Assembly (NCBI RefSeq): GCF_010685995.1
Contig: NZ_JAAGWK010000039.1
Location: forward strand, 1-39,713
DNA from: Goekera deserti
Lineage (GTDB): Bacteria; Actinomycetota; Actinomycetes; Mycobacteriales; Geodermatophilaceae
Direction of reading: 5' to 3'
DNA: 39,713 nt
Part shown: piece after piece, positions 31,315 to 38,492 of the stretch
Layout: every line of letters starts with the position of its first letter
Numbering within the stretch: position 1 is the stretch's first letter
Notes under the pieces: model-generated
What the model was told of the DNA's origin: nothing
Database searches by the model: none
The model's input: the letters and a program-made list of their open reading frames with translations, nothing else
Position numbers and translations under genes: made by a program

Positions 31315-31343
31315 GGGTCGGGCGCCGGGAAGAGCGCCGACCC
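31315..31343. terminator. Hairpin terminator after the MCP
   Basis: GGGTCGGGCGC pairs with GCGCCGACCC (one bulged G) around an 8-base loop, 23 bases after the MCP stop and 63 bases before the permease start. Confidence 0.65.
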
Positions 31344-31405
31344 TAGGTGACGTCGGGGCGTCGACGGGGCACACCCCCCTCCACGACGCACGGACGGAGC
31401 ACCAG

Positions 31406-32905
31406 GTGGCGCACGCACCAGCGGGGAGCCCGCTCCCGGTGGACGGCCGTACGCCGTCCCCCCGGGTGACGGTGGAGACCAACGGCATCAACGTCATCGC
31501 CGAGCAGGAACGCACCGGCACCCCACGCCAGCTGTTCTGGCCGTGGTTCGGGGCGAACGTGAGCGTGCTCGGGCTCTCCTACGGCTCGTTCCTGTTCGGC
31601 TTCGGCATCTCCTTCTGGCAGGCCACGGTCGCCGGGCTGCTGGGCATCGTGGCCAGCTTCCTGCTGTGCGGGCTGATCGCCATCGCCGGCAAGCGGGGCT
31701 CGGCCCCGACGCTGGTGCTCAGCCGGGCCGCGTTCGGCGTGCGGGGCAACCGGGTGCCGGCGCTGCTGTCCTGGCTGCTCACCGTCGGCTGGGAGACCGC
31801 GCTCACCGCGCTGGCCACCCTGGCGACGGCCACGGTGTTCACCCAGCTGGGCTGGGGCGGGGGCACCGGCACCCAGGTGGTCGCGCTGCTGGTGGTGGCC
31901 GGTCTCGTGGTCGCCGGCGGCGTGCTCGGCTTCGAGGTGATCATGCGCATGCAGCGGGTGATCACCGTGGTCAGCGGTGTGCTCACCATGGCCTTCCTGG
32001 CCCTGGTGCTGCCCGACGTCGACTGGTCGGCGGTGACCTCGGCGCCCGCCGGGTCGACGGCGGTCTTCGTCGGCGCGCTGGTGTTCGTGATGACCGGCTA
32101 CGGGCTGGGCTGGGTCAACGCCGCCGCCGACTACAGCCGCTACCTGCCGCGCAGCGCCTCCACCCGCGGCGTCGTCGGCTGGACGACGTTCGGCTCGGCG
32201 CTGGCCCCCGCCCTGCCGCTGCTCGGCGGGCTGCTGCTGGCCGGCTCCTCCCCGGAGCTCTCCGCGGCCGTCGGCGCCGACCCGGTCGGCGCGCTGGGTG
32301 AGCTGCTGCCCACCTGGTTCCTGGTGCCGTTCGTCGTCGTCGCGGTGCTGGGGCTGGTCGGCGGCGCGGTCATGGACATCTACTCCTCCGGCCTGGCCCT
32401 GCTCGCCGCCGGGGTGCGCGTCTCGCGGCCCGTGGCGGCCACCGTGGACGGCGTGCTCATGGTCATCGGCGCCATCTGGGTGGTGTTCGTCGCCAGCGGG
32501 GACTTCATCGTCGAGTTCCAGGGGTTCCTGATCACCCTCGGCGTCCCGATCGCGGCCTGGGCCGGGATCATGCTGGCCGACCTGCTGCTGCGCCGGCAGG
32601 ACTACGCCGAGCCGGAGCTGTACGACCCGCGCGGGCGCTACGGCAGCGTGCAGCCGGTGCCGCTGGTGCTGCTCGCACTGGGCACGGCCCTCGGCTGGGG
32701 CCTGGTCACCAACGGCCTGGCCGAGTGGCTGGGCTGGCAGGGCTACCTGCTCGGGCCGGTCGGGCTCGGCGGCACCGAGGGCAGCTGGGCGTACGCGAAC
32801 CTGGGCGTGCTGGTGTCCCTGGCCGTCGGCTTCCTCGGCACGCTGGCCGTGCGCAGCGGGGCGGTGCGGGCGCAGGAGGACCTGGTCAGCCCTGACCAGA
32901 CGTGA
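31406..32905 (+). CDS. NCS1-family nucleobase permease (cytosine/purine permease type)
   Basis: A 499-aa transporter with about 12 membrane spans, importing cytosine, a purine or a related nitrogenous base with a cation. Family features are the N-terminal QLFWPWFGANVSVLGLSYGS and FGFGISFWQATVAGLLGIVA, then SRAAFGVRGNRVPALLSWL and WVNAAADYSRYLPRSASTRG, and the later MDIYSSGLALLAAGV and VEFQGFLITLGVPIAAWAGI. GTG 31406 has GGAG (31396-31399) six bases upstream. It stands as a single gene inside the mft region. The exact substrate is unknown, and no nucleobase catabolic gene is nearby. Confidence 0.92.
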   Translation: MAHAPAGSPLPVDGRTPSPRVTVETNGINVIAEQERTGTPRQLFWPWFGANVSVLGLSYGSFLFGFGISFWQATVAGLLGIVASFLLCGLIAIAGKRGSAPTLVLSRAAFGVRGNRVPALLSWLLTVGWETALTALATLATATVFTQLGWGGGTGTQVVALLVVAGLVVAGGVLGFEVIMRMQRVITVVSGVLTMAFLALVLPDVDWSAVTSAPAGSTAVFVGALVFVMTGYGLGWVNAAADYSRYLPRSASTRGVVGWTTFGSALAPALPLLGGLLLAGSSPELSAAVGADPVGALGELLPTWFLVPFVVVAVLGLVGGAVMDIYSSGLALLAAGVRVSRPVAATVDGVLMVIGAIWVVFVASGDFIVEFQGFLITLGVPIAAWAGIMLADLLLRRQDYAEPELYDPRGRYGSVQPVPLVLLALGTALGWGLVTNGLAEWLGWQGYLLGPVGLGGTEGSWAYANLGVLVSLAVGFLGTLAVRSGAVRAQEDLVSPDQT

Positions 32906-32918
32906 CCATCCAGCCCTC

Positions 32919-33260
32919 GTGAGCGACGAGGTCGTCAGCGTCTACGACGCCGAGACGCACCTGTCCCCACTGCTCGGGCGGGTCGAGGAGGGCGAGGAGG
33001 TCGTCATCTCCCGGCACGGCAGGCCGGTCGCCCGGCTCGTGCCCCTGCCAGGAGCAGGACGTGCGTGTCGAGCAACAGCCTCACTCGCCGTACCAGTCGC
33101 GCTCGCCCTGCTCGGTGGACTCGTCGACGTCGTCCGGGATGACGATGCCCCGGTCCTCCAGCCAGCCGGGTGTCCGCACCGGCCGGTCGGGCACCTGGTG
33201 TTCGTCACGGTGGACCCGCGCTGTCGCGCCTGCGACGTGCCCGTCCTGCCCGGCCGGTGA
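32919..33260 (+). pseudogene. Phd/YefM antitoxin N-terminus joined to non-homologous sequence
   Basis: The first 48 codons after GTG 32919 match prevent-host-death (Phd/YefM) antitoxins: VVSVYDAETHLSPLLGRVEE, then GEEVVISRHGRPVARLVPLP, the DNA-binding N-terminal domain. After about base 33050 the protein likeness ends and the frame runs as Ala/Val-rich sequence to 33260. The missing antitoxin C-terminus and toxin start are found on the opposite strand just downstream, so the locus appears rearranged by a local inversion. The intact N-terminal domain could still bind DNA, but neutralisation of a toxin is unlikely. Confidence 0.7.
33004..33200 (-). pseudogene. Inverted antitoxin C-terminus and truncated PIN-domain toxin start
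   Basis: On the minus strand a frame ends with RTPGWLEDRGIVIPDDVDES then TEQGERDWYGE and stop (33081-33083), the look of a Phd-type antitoxin tail. Its TGA overlaps GTG 33084, from which VRLLLDTHVLLL is read: the start of a PIN (VapC-like) toxin with the catalytic Asp. The PIN frame stops at 33004 after 26 codons, because the sequence there is the complement of the plus-strand antitoxin N-terminus. The toxin body is missing, so the module is dead. The upstream limit of the antitoxin fragment (about 33200) is approximate. Confidence 0.6.
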
Positions 33261-33338
33261 CCGACCTGGCCGCCGAGCAGTCCAGTGACCCCGGGTGGAC
33301 CGCTCCGGGCAGGCCACTGCGGCCGTAGCGTCGCCGGC

Positions 33339-33950
33339 GTGGTGCTCACCCGGCGGTTCGTGCAGCTGCTCCTCGGGCTCGCGCTCTACGGCGCCTCGCT
33401 GGCGCTGATGATCCGCGCCGACCTCGGTCTGGACCCCTGGGACGTGCTGCACCAGGGCCTCTCCGAGCGCCTGGACCTCAGCTTCGGCACCGTGTCGGTG
33501 CTCGCCGGCGCCGTCGTCCTGCTGCTGTGGGTGCCGCTGCGGCAGCGCCCGGGCGTCGGCACGCTGTGCAACGTGGTGGTGGTCGGCGTGCTGATCGACG
33601 TCGTGCTCGCCGTGCTCGACACGCCGGACTCCCCGGCCGGCCGCGCCGGGCTGCTGGTGGCCGGCGTGCTGCTCAACGCGGTGGCCACCGCCGCCTACCT
33701 CGGTGCCGCGCTCGGCCCCGGCCCGCGGGACGGGCTGATGACCGGCCTGGTCCGGCGCACCGGCGGCTCGGTGCGGGTGGTGCGCACCTCCATCGAGCTG
33801 ACCGTGCTCGGCACCGGCTGGCTGCTGGGCGGCACCGTGGGCATCGGCACCGTGCTGTACGCCGTGGCGATCGGCCCGCTGGTGCACCCGCTGCTGCCAC
33901 TGTTCGCCGTGCGCACCGCACCCGCCGCGGCGGCCGTCCCGGCGTCGTGA
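33339..33950 (+). CDS. YczE/YyaS-YitT-like membrane protein
   Basis: A 203-aa membrane protein of the YczE type with about five spans. The N-terminus RRFVQLLLGLALYGASLALM, then IRADLGLDPWDVLHQGLSER is the family hallmark (GLxPWDVLHQGLS). Later GPGPRDGLMTGLVRRTGGSV, and RTSIELTVLGTGWLLGGTVG, also match. Function unknown; in Bacillus a YczE protein is needed for lipopeptide production. GTG 33339 and GTG 33342 are both possible starts. Its stop overlaps the mftF GTG (GTGA), so it is coupled to mycofactocin glycosylation here, an unusual pairing worth noting. Confidence 0.9.
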   Translation: MVLTRRFVQLLLGLALYGASLALMIRADLGLDPWDVLHQGLSERLDLSFGTVSVLAGAVVLLLWVPLRQRPGVGTLCNVVVVGVLIDVVLAVLDTPDSPAGRAGLLVAGVLLNAVATAAYLGAALGPGPRDGLMTGLVRRTGGSVRVVRTSIELTVLGTGWLLGGTVGIGTVLYAVAIGPLVHPLLPLFAVRTAPAAAAVPAS

Positions 33951-35455
33951 CCCGGCCCGCCCGCGGCCGGGCGGGCGGCTGTGCTCTGCTCGTCGCCGTG
34001 CCCGCCGCCAGCCCCGCCGTGCCGCCGTGCCCGCTCGACCGGCTGCCGGACGGGACCGCCGTCCGGCTGGACCCCCGCACCCGCCGCCGGGACGGCGACA
34101 CCGTGCTGCTCGGCGGCTCCCCGCTGCGGCTGCTGCGGCTGTCCCCGCGGGCCCGGGCGCTGCTCGCCACCGACCGGCTGGTGGTCACCGACGCCGCCAC
34201 GGCCGGCCTCGCCGCCCGGCTGCTGGACGGCGGGCTGGCCCACCCCGATCCCGGGCCCCGGGCGGGCACGGACGACGTCACCGTCGTCGTGCCGGTCCGC
34301 GACCGCACCGCAGGCCTCGCCCGCCTGCTCGCCGCCCTGCGCGCCGACCCGGGCACGGCCGGTGTGCCCGTCGTGGTCGTGGACGACGGCTCGGCCGACC
34401 CCGCCGCCGTGGCCGCGGTCGCCGCGGCAGCCGGGGCGCGCGTGCTGCGGCACCCGTCGTCCCGGGGGCCGGCGGCGGCCCGCAACGCGGGCCTGCGGGC
34501 GGCGGACACCGCCGCGGTGGCCTTCCTGGACTCCGACTGCGTGCCCGCCCCCGGGTGGCTCACCCCGCTGCTGGGCCACCTGGCCGACCCCCGGCTGGCC
34601 CTGGTGGCACCCCGGATCACCGGCCTGCCCACCGCCCGGGCGGGCCGGCTGACCCGCTACGAGGGCGTGGCCAGCGCGCTGGACATGGGCCCGCACCCGG
34701 CCCCGGTGGCCCCGCACACCGCCGTCGCGTACGTGCCGAGCGCGGCGCTGGTGGCCCGCCGCACGGCCCTGGGTGGCGGGTTCGACGAGCAGCTGCGCGT
34801 CGCGGAGGACGTCGACCTGGTCTGGCGGCTGGCCGCCGCCGGATGGCGGGTGCGGTACGAGCCCGCGGCGGTGGTCGCCCACGAGCACCGCACCGAGCCG
34901 GCTGACTGGCTGCGCCGGCGGGCGTTCTACGGCACCGGGGCAGCCCTGCTGGCCCGGCGGCACGGGGACGCGGTGGCCCCGCTGGTGCTGGCGCCCTGGG
35001 CCGCCGCGGCCTGGGCACTGGCGCTGCTGGGCGGACGGACCGGTGCGGGCGTGGCCGGGGGCGTGGCCGCGGTGTCCTCGGTGCGGCTGGCCCGGCGCCT
35101 CGCCGTCCCCGGCCGGCCGGCACCGGTCGCGCTGACCGCGGCACTGACCGCCCGCGGGCTGCTGACCAGCGGGCGCACGCTCGGCCGGGCGGCCACCCGG
35201 CACCACTGGCCGCTCGCCGTCCTGCTGCTGGGGGCCGGCCCGCGGGCCCGGCGGCTGTTGCTGGCCACCGCCGTCGTCGACGCGGTCGCGGCCTGGGTCC
35301 CGCACCACCGGGCGATCGGGCTGCTGCCCTTCGCCGCGGCCCGGCGGCTGGACGACCTGGCCTACGGCGCCGGCCTGTGGCTGGGTGCCTGGCGTGCCCG
35401 CAGCGTGCGGGCGCTGCTGCCGGCCCGGCCGCGCACCACCGGCCGCCCCGGCTGA
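33947..35455 (+). CDS. mftF: Mycofactocin biosynthesis glycosyltransferase MftF
   Basis: A 502-aa GT2-family enzyme that adds beta-1,4-linked glucose units to premycofactocin. The N-terminal about 90 residues carry the small domain typical of MftF (LPDGTAVRLDPRTRRRDGDT, then LLGGSPLRLLRLSPRARALL). The GT-A core has VTVVVPVRDRTAGLARLL, VVVVDDGSADP, PAAARNAGLR, the DxD-type FLDSDCVPAPGWL and the catalytic EDVDLVWRLAAAGWRVRYEP. C-terminal hydrophobic helices (about 335-450) tie it to the membrane. GTG 33947 overlaps the YczE gene; GTG 33998 is an alternative. It is 7.8 kb from mftE, whereas it usually follows mftE closely. Confidence 0.92.
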   Translation: MTRPARGRAGGCALLVAVPAASPAVPPCPLDRLPDGTAVRLDPRTRRRDGDTVLLGGSPLRLLRLSPRARALLATDRLVVTDAATAGLAARLLDGGLAHPDPGPRAGTDDVTVVVPVRDRTAGLARLLAALRADPGTAGVPVVVVDDGSADPAAVAAVAAAAGARVLRHPSSRGPAAARNAGLRAADTAAVAFLDSDCVPAPGWLTPLLGHLADPRLALVAPRITGLPTARAGRLTRYEGVASALDMGPHPAPVAPHTAVAYVPSAALVARRTALGGGFDEQLRVAEDVDLVWRLAAAGWRVRYEPAAVVAHEHRTEPADWLRRRAFYGTGAALLARRHGDAVAPLVLAPWAAAAWALALLGGRTGAGVAGGVAAVSSVRLARRLAVPGRPAPVALTAALTARGLLTSGRTLGRAATRHHWPLAVLLLGAGPRARRLLLATAVVDAVAAWVPHHRAIGLLPFAAARRLDDLAYGAGLWLGAWRARSVRALLPARPRTTGRPG

Positions 35456-35556
35456 GCGGCCACCCGCGCCCCGGCGGACCAGGGGGTGCTGGCGGAATCC
35501 TCCAGGACGGGTCACGATGAGGGTGAGATGAGCCACAGCAGCCGCGACGACGCCCC

Positions 35557-36999
35557 GTGGCCCCGCTGAACCCGTGGCTGGCGCTCCCCGACGGGGCGCC
35601 CAGCCCCGTGATCACCCGCCGGCTGCGCGCCGCCCACGAGGCGCTGGTGACCTCCGGTGACCTGCCGCGTGGCGGGCAGGTGCGCTCGGTGGTGCTCGAC
35701 TCCTGGCGCCGCGCCCTGGGCAGTGGGGTCGACCCGGACGGCGGCCCGCCCCCGGTCGACCTGACCGACGACGAGCTGATCGCCTACCGGGACGCGCACC
35801 CGCTGGCCGCCGTGATGCCGGTGATCCGCCGGCTGCTGGTCGCCGACGCGGAGGCCGACCGGATGATCGTGGCGGTCACCGACGCGAGCGGGCGGATGCT
35901 CTGGGTGGAGGGCGACCACGCCCTGCGCAGCCGGGCCGCCGGCATGCACTTCGTCGAGGGGGCCCGCTGGGGCGAGGACGTCGCCGGCACCAACGCCCCC
36001 GGCACCGCGCTGGCCCTGGACCACGCCGTGCAGATCTACGGCAGCGAGCACTACCGGCGCACCGTGCAGCCGTGGAGCTGCTCCGCCGCACCCGTGCACG
36101 ACCCGGTCACCGGCGCGCTGCTGGGGGCCATCGACGTGACCGGCGGCGACCACGTGGCCAGCCCGCACGTGCTCACCCTGGTGCGGGCCACGGTCGCGGC
36201 CGCGGAGTCCGAGCTGCGCTGGCTGCACCACGAGCAGCAGCACCGGTCGGTGCCCGCCCCGCCGCCGCTGCGCCGTCCTGCCCCGCTGCTGGAGGTGCTC
36301 GGTCGCGAGCGGGCCCGGCTGACCCTGCCCCCGGGGCCCGCCCTGTCCACCGCCCTGCCCCCGGGTCCCGCCCTCTCCACCGCCCTGCCCCCGGGTCCCG
36401 CCCTGTCCACCGCCCTGCCCCCGGGTCCCGCCCTCCTGCCGGACGCCACCCGTGCCGGTGGTCGGGTGGAGCTGTCGGTGCGGCACTCCGAGCTGCTGCT
36501 GCTGCTGGCCGAGGCCGCGGTGGCCGGCGAGGGCCGCACCGCCGACCAGCTGGCCGCCGAGGTGCACCCCGGTGCGGCCGCCGCGGTGACCGTGCGGGCC
36601 GAGCTGTCCCGGCTGCGCCGGCTGCTGGGGGACGAGGTCGTCGGCTCCCGGCCCTACCGCCTGCTGGGTCGGCTGGACAGCGACCTGGACCAGGTGCGCC
36701 GGCTGCTGGTCCGCGGTGCCACCGCGCAGGCGCTGGAACGCTACGCCGGACCGGTGCTGCCCCGATCGACGGCGCCGGGGGTGGTGACGGCCCGGGAGCG
36801 GCTGGGCGCGGCGCTGCGGCACGCGGTGCTGCGCAGCCGGCGGCCCGAGCTGCTGCTGCGCTACACCCGGCTGCCCGAGGTCGCCGACGACGTCACCGTG
36901 TGGCAGGCGTGCCTGGACAGCCTGCCCACCAGCTCGCCCCGCCGGGCCGCCGTCGCCGCGCACCTGGTGCGGCTGCGCGGCCCGTCCCGCCCCCGCTGA
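35557..36999 (+). CDS. GAF-domain transcriptional regulator with internal tandem repeat
   Basis: A 480-aa regulator. The N-terminal part (about 20-90: VRSVVLDSWRRALGSGVDPD) and GAF domain (about 90-220: IVAVTDASGRMLWVEGDHAL, ARWGEDVAGTNAPGTALAL, SCSAAPVHDPVTGALLGAID) match the activators of actinobacterial aldehyde/alcohol dehydrogenase genes. Residues about 256-293 are a 10-residue tandem repeat LPPGPALSTA. The C-terminal region is a winged-helix-like DNA-binding domain (VELSVRHSELLLLLAEAA, then VTVRAELSRLRRLLGDEVVG). GTG 35557 has no good ribosome site. No dehydrogenase lies beside it. In this family the GAF domain senses a small molecule, which is unknown here. Confidence 0.88.
   Translation: MAPLNPWLALPDGAPSPVITRRLRAAHEALVTSGDLPRGGQVRSVVLDSWRRALGSGVDPDGGPPPVDLTDDELIAYRDAHPLAAVMPVIRRLLVADAEADRMIVAVTDASGRMLWVEGDHALRSRAAGMHFVEGARWGEDVAGTNAPGTALALDHAVQIYGSEHYRRTVQPWSCSAAPVHDPVTGALLGAIDVTGGDHVASPHVLTLVRATVAAAESELRWLHHEQQHRSVPAPPPLRRPAPLLEVLGRERARLTLPPGPALSTALPPGPALSTALPPGPALSTALPPGPALLPDATRAGGRVELSVRHSELLLLLAEAAVAGEGRTADQLAAEVHPGAAAAVTVRAELSRLRRLLGDEVVGSRPYRLLGRLDSDLDQVRRLLVRGATAQALERYAGPVLPRSTAPGVVTARERLGAALRHAVLRSRRPELLLRYTRLPEVADDVTVWQACLDSLPTSSPRRAAVAAHLVRLRGPSRPR
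36325..36434 (+). repeat. 30-bp tandem repeat (3.7 units) in the GAF regulator
   Basis: Units of CTGCCCCCGGGTCCCGCCCT plus 10 bases start at 36325, 36355, 36385 and 36415. They are nearly identical (one or two changes), which indicates recent expansion. They encode LPPGPALSTA three times plus LPPGPALLP between the GAF and DNA-binding domains. Confidence 0.92.
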
Positions 37000-37044
37000 C
37001 CGGGCCCGGTCGACCTGACCGGGCCCCGTCGACCTGACCGGGCC
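36997..37044. repeat. 19-bp tandem repeat overlapping the regulator stop codon
   Basis: TGACCGGGCCCGGTCGACC (36997-37015), a copy with one change (37016-37034), and a 10-base partial copy. The first TGA is the stop of the regulator. The unit contains the palindrome GACCGGGCCCGGTC, so a terminator role is possible. Confidence 0.75.
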
Positions 37045-37061
37045 GATCCGTCGGCGCGGGA

Positions 37062-38333
37062 ATGGTCGTGGGCGCCGTGCCCTTGGCCCCTGCTGTGAGC
37101 TCCTCCCCGCCGGTGACCTCGGCGACCACCCCGGCCCGGCTCGACTCGGGTCTGGCCCCGCTGCCCACCGCGCGGCTGGTGCTCGCCATCGGCTCGCTGG
37201 CGCTCGGCGGCTTCGCGTTCGGCACCACCGAGTTCGTGACGATGGGCCTGCTGCCGGACATCGCCGCCGGCGTCGGCATCGACATCCCCACCGCCGGTCA
37301 CCTCATCTCCGCCTACGCCCTGGGCGTGGTGGTGGGCGCGCCCACGATCGCCGCGCTGGGCGCCCGGTTGCCGCGCCGCGCCCTGCTGGTCGGCCTGATG
37401 GCCGCGTTCCTCGCCGGCAACGTGCTCACCGCGATCGCCCCGGCCTACGGCTCGCTGCTGCTGGCCCGGTTCGTCGCCGGGCTGCCGCACGGCGCCTACT
37501 TCGGCGTCGCGTCGCTGGTCGCGGCCGCCCTGGTGACGCCGGACAGGCGGGGCCGGGCGGTGAGCTCGGTGATGATCGGGCTGGCCGCGGCCAACCTGGC
37601 CGGGGTGCCCGCGGCCACCTGGCTGGGTCAGACGGCGGGCTGGCGGGCCGCGTTCTGGGCGGTCGTCGGGCTCGCCGCGCTGTCCATCGTCTCGATGGTG
37701 GCGGTGGTGCCGGGCACCCCCGGCAACCCGGACGCCGGCGTCCGGCAGGAGCTGGGGGCACTGCGCCGCCCGCAGGTGCTGCTCACCCTGCTGGTCGGGA
37801 TGATCGGGTTCGGCGGCATGTTCGCGATGTACACCTACATCGCCCCGCTGGTCACCGACGTGACCGGGCTGAGTGCCGGGTCGGTCCCCCTGGTGCTGCT
37901 GGTGTTCGGCCTGGCCGGGGTGCTCGGCACCGCGCTGGGCGGCCGGCTCGCCGACATCGCCGTCTTCCGCTCGCTGGTCGGCGCGCTCGTGGCGGTGGGG
38001 GTGCTGCTGGCGGTGCTCGCCCTGGTGGCCGAGCACCCGGTGGCCCTGGTCGCTGCCGTGTTCGGCGTCTCGATGGCCACCTCGGTGCTGGTGGTCAACC
38101 TGCAGATGCGGCTGATGGAGGTGGCCGGGGACGCGCAGATGTTCGGCGCCGCGCTCAACCACGCCTCGCTCAACCTGGCCAACGCCCTGGGTGCCTGGCT
38201 GGGCGGGCTGGTCATCGCCGCCGGCCTCGGCTACACCGCCCCCAGCCTGGTGGGCACCGGGCTGGCCGCCGTCGGCCTGGGTGTGCTCGCCGTCTCCGCG
38301 GTGCTGCGCCGCCGGGACCCCGCGGACGGCTGA
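37062..38333 (+). CDS. MFS transporter (DHA1, sugar/drug efflux type)
   Basis: A 423-aa major facilitator superfamily protein with 12 predicted spans. Family features are GGFAFGTTEFVTMGLLPDIA (span 1 of AraJ/PbuE-like exporters), ISAYALGVVVGAPTIAAL (span 2) with the loop GARLPRRALLVGLM, RFVAGLPHGAYFGVASLVAA (span 4/motif C region), and GALNHASLNLA-like AALNHASLNLANALGAWLGG (span 11). Probably a proton-driven exporter of sugars, purines or drugs; the substrate is unknown. ATG 37062 adds a Pro/Ser-rich N-tail; GTG 37095 is also possible. It follows the GAF regulator after 62 bases that contain a tandem repeat. Confidence 0.92.
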   Translation: MVVGAVPLAPAVSSSPPVTSATTPARLDSGLAPLPTARLVLAIGSLALGGFAFGTTEFVTMGLLPDIAAGVGIDIPTAGHLISAYALGVVVGAPTIAALGARLPRRALLVGLMAAFLAGNVLTAIAPAYGSLLLARFVAGLPHGAYFGVASLVAAALVTPDRRGRAVSSVMIGLAAANLAGVPAATWLGQTAGWRAAFWAVVGLAALSIVSMVAVVPGTPGNPDAGVRQELGALRRPQVLLTLLVGMIGFGGMFAMYTYIAPLVTDVTGLSAGSVPLVLLVFGLAGVLGTALGGRLADIAVFRSLVGALVAVGVLLAVLALVAEHPVALVAAVFGVSMATSVLVVNLQMRLMEVAGDAQMFGAALNHASLNLANALGAWLGGLVIAAGLGYTAPSLVGTGLAAVGLGVLAVSAVLRRRDPADG

Positions 38334-38424
38334 GCCGGCCGGCCGCGCTGCGACGTTCGACGGAACCGAGCGGTCCGGTGGGAGTTCGACTGTCGGATCG
38401 GGGGTCCTGGACCGAAAGGACAGT

Positions 38425-38445
38425 GGCCGGGCGAGGTGCCCGGCC
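38425..38445. promoter_or_regulatory. Hairpin in the leader of the third MCP gene
   Basis: GGCCGGGC-GAGGT-GCCCGGCC, perfect 8-bp stem, lies 48 bases before the MCP start codon. It could be a terminator for the MFS gene (92 bases after its stop) or part of the MCP leader. No known riboswitch core was recognised. Confidence 0.45.
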
Positions 38446-38492
38446 CGGTCCGGTGCCCATCCGGTCCCCGTCCACCGCTCCCCGGAGGAACC

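Noticed and set aside
29568-31418. 616-codon minus-strand frame
   Set aside because: It is entirely antisense to the complete MCP, whose domains are unambiguous.
38341-38492. Possible riboswitch in the leader of the third MCP
   Set aside because: The GGACCGAAAGGAC stretch and the following hairpin do not build the conserved core of c-di-GMP or other riboswitches that I know.
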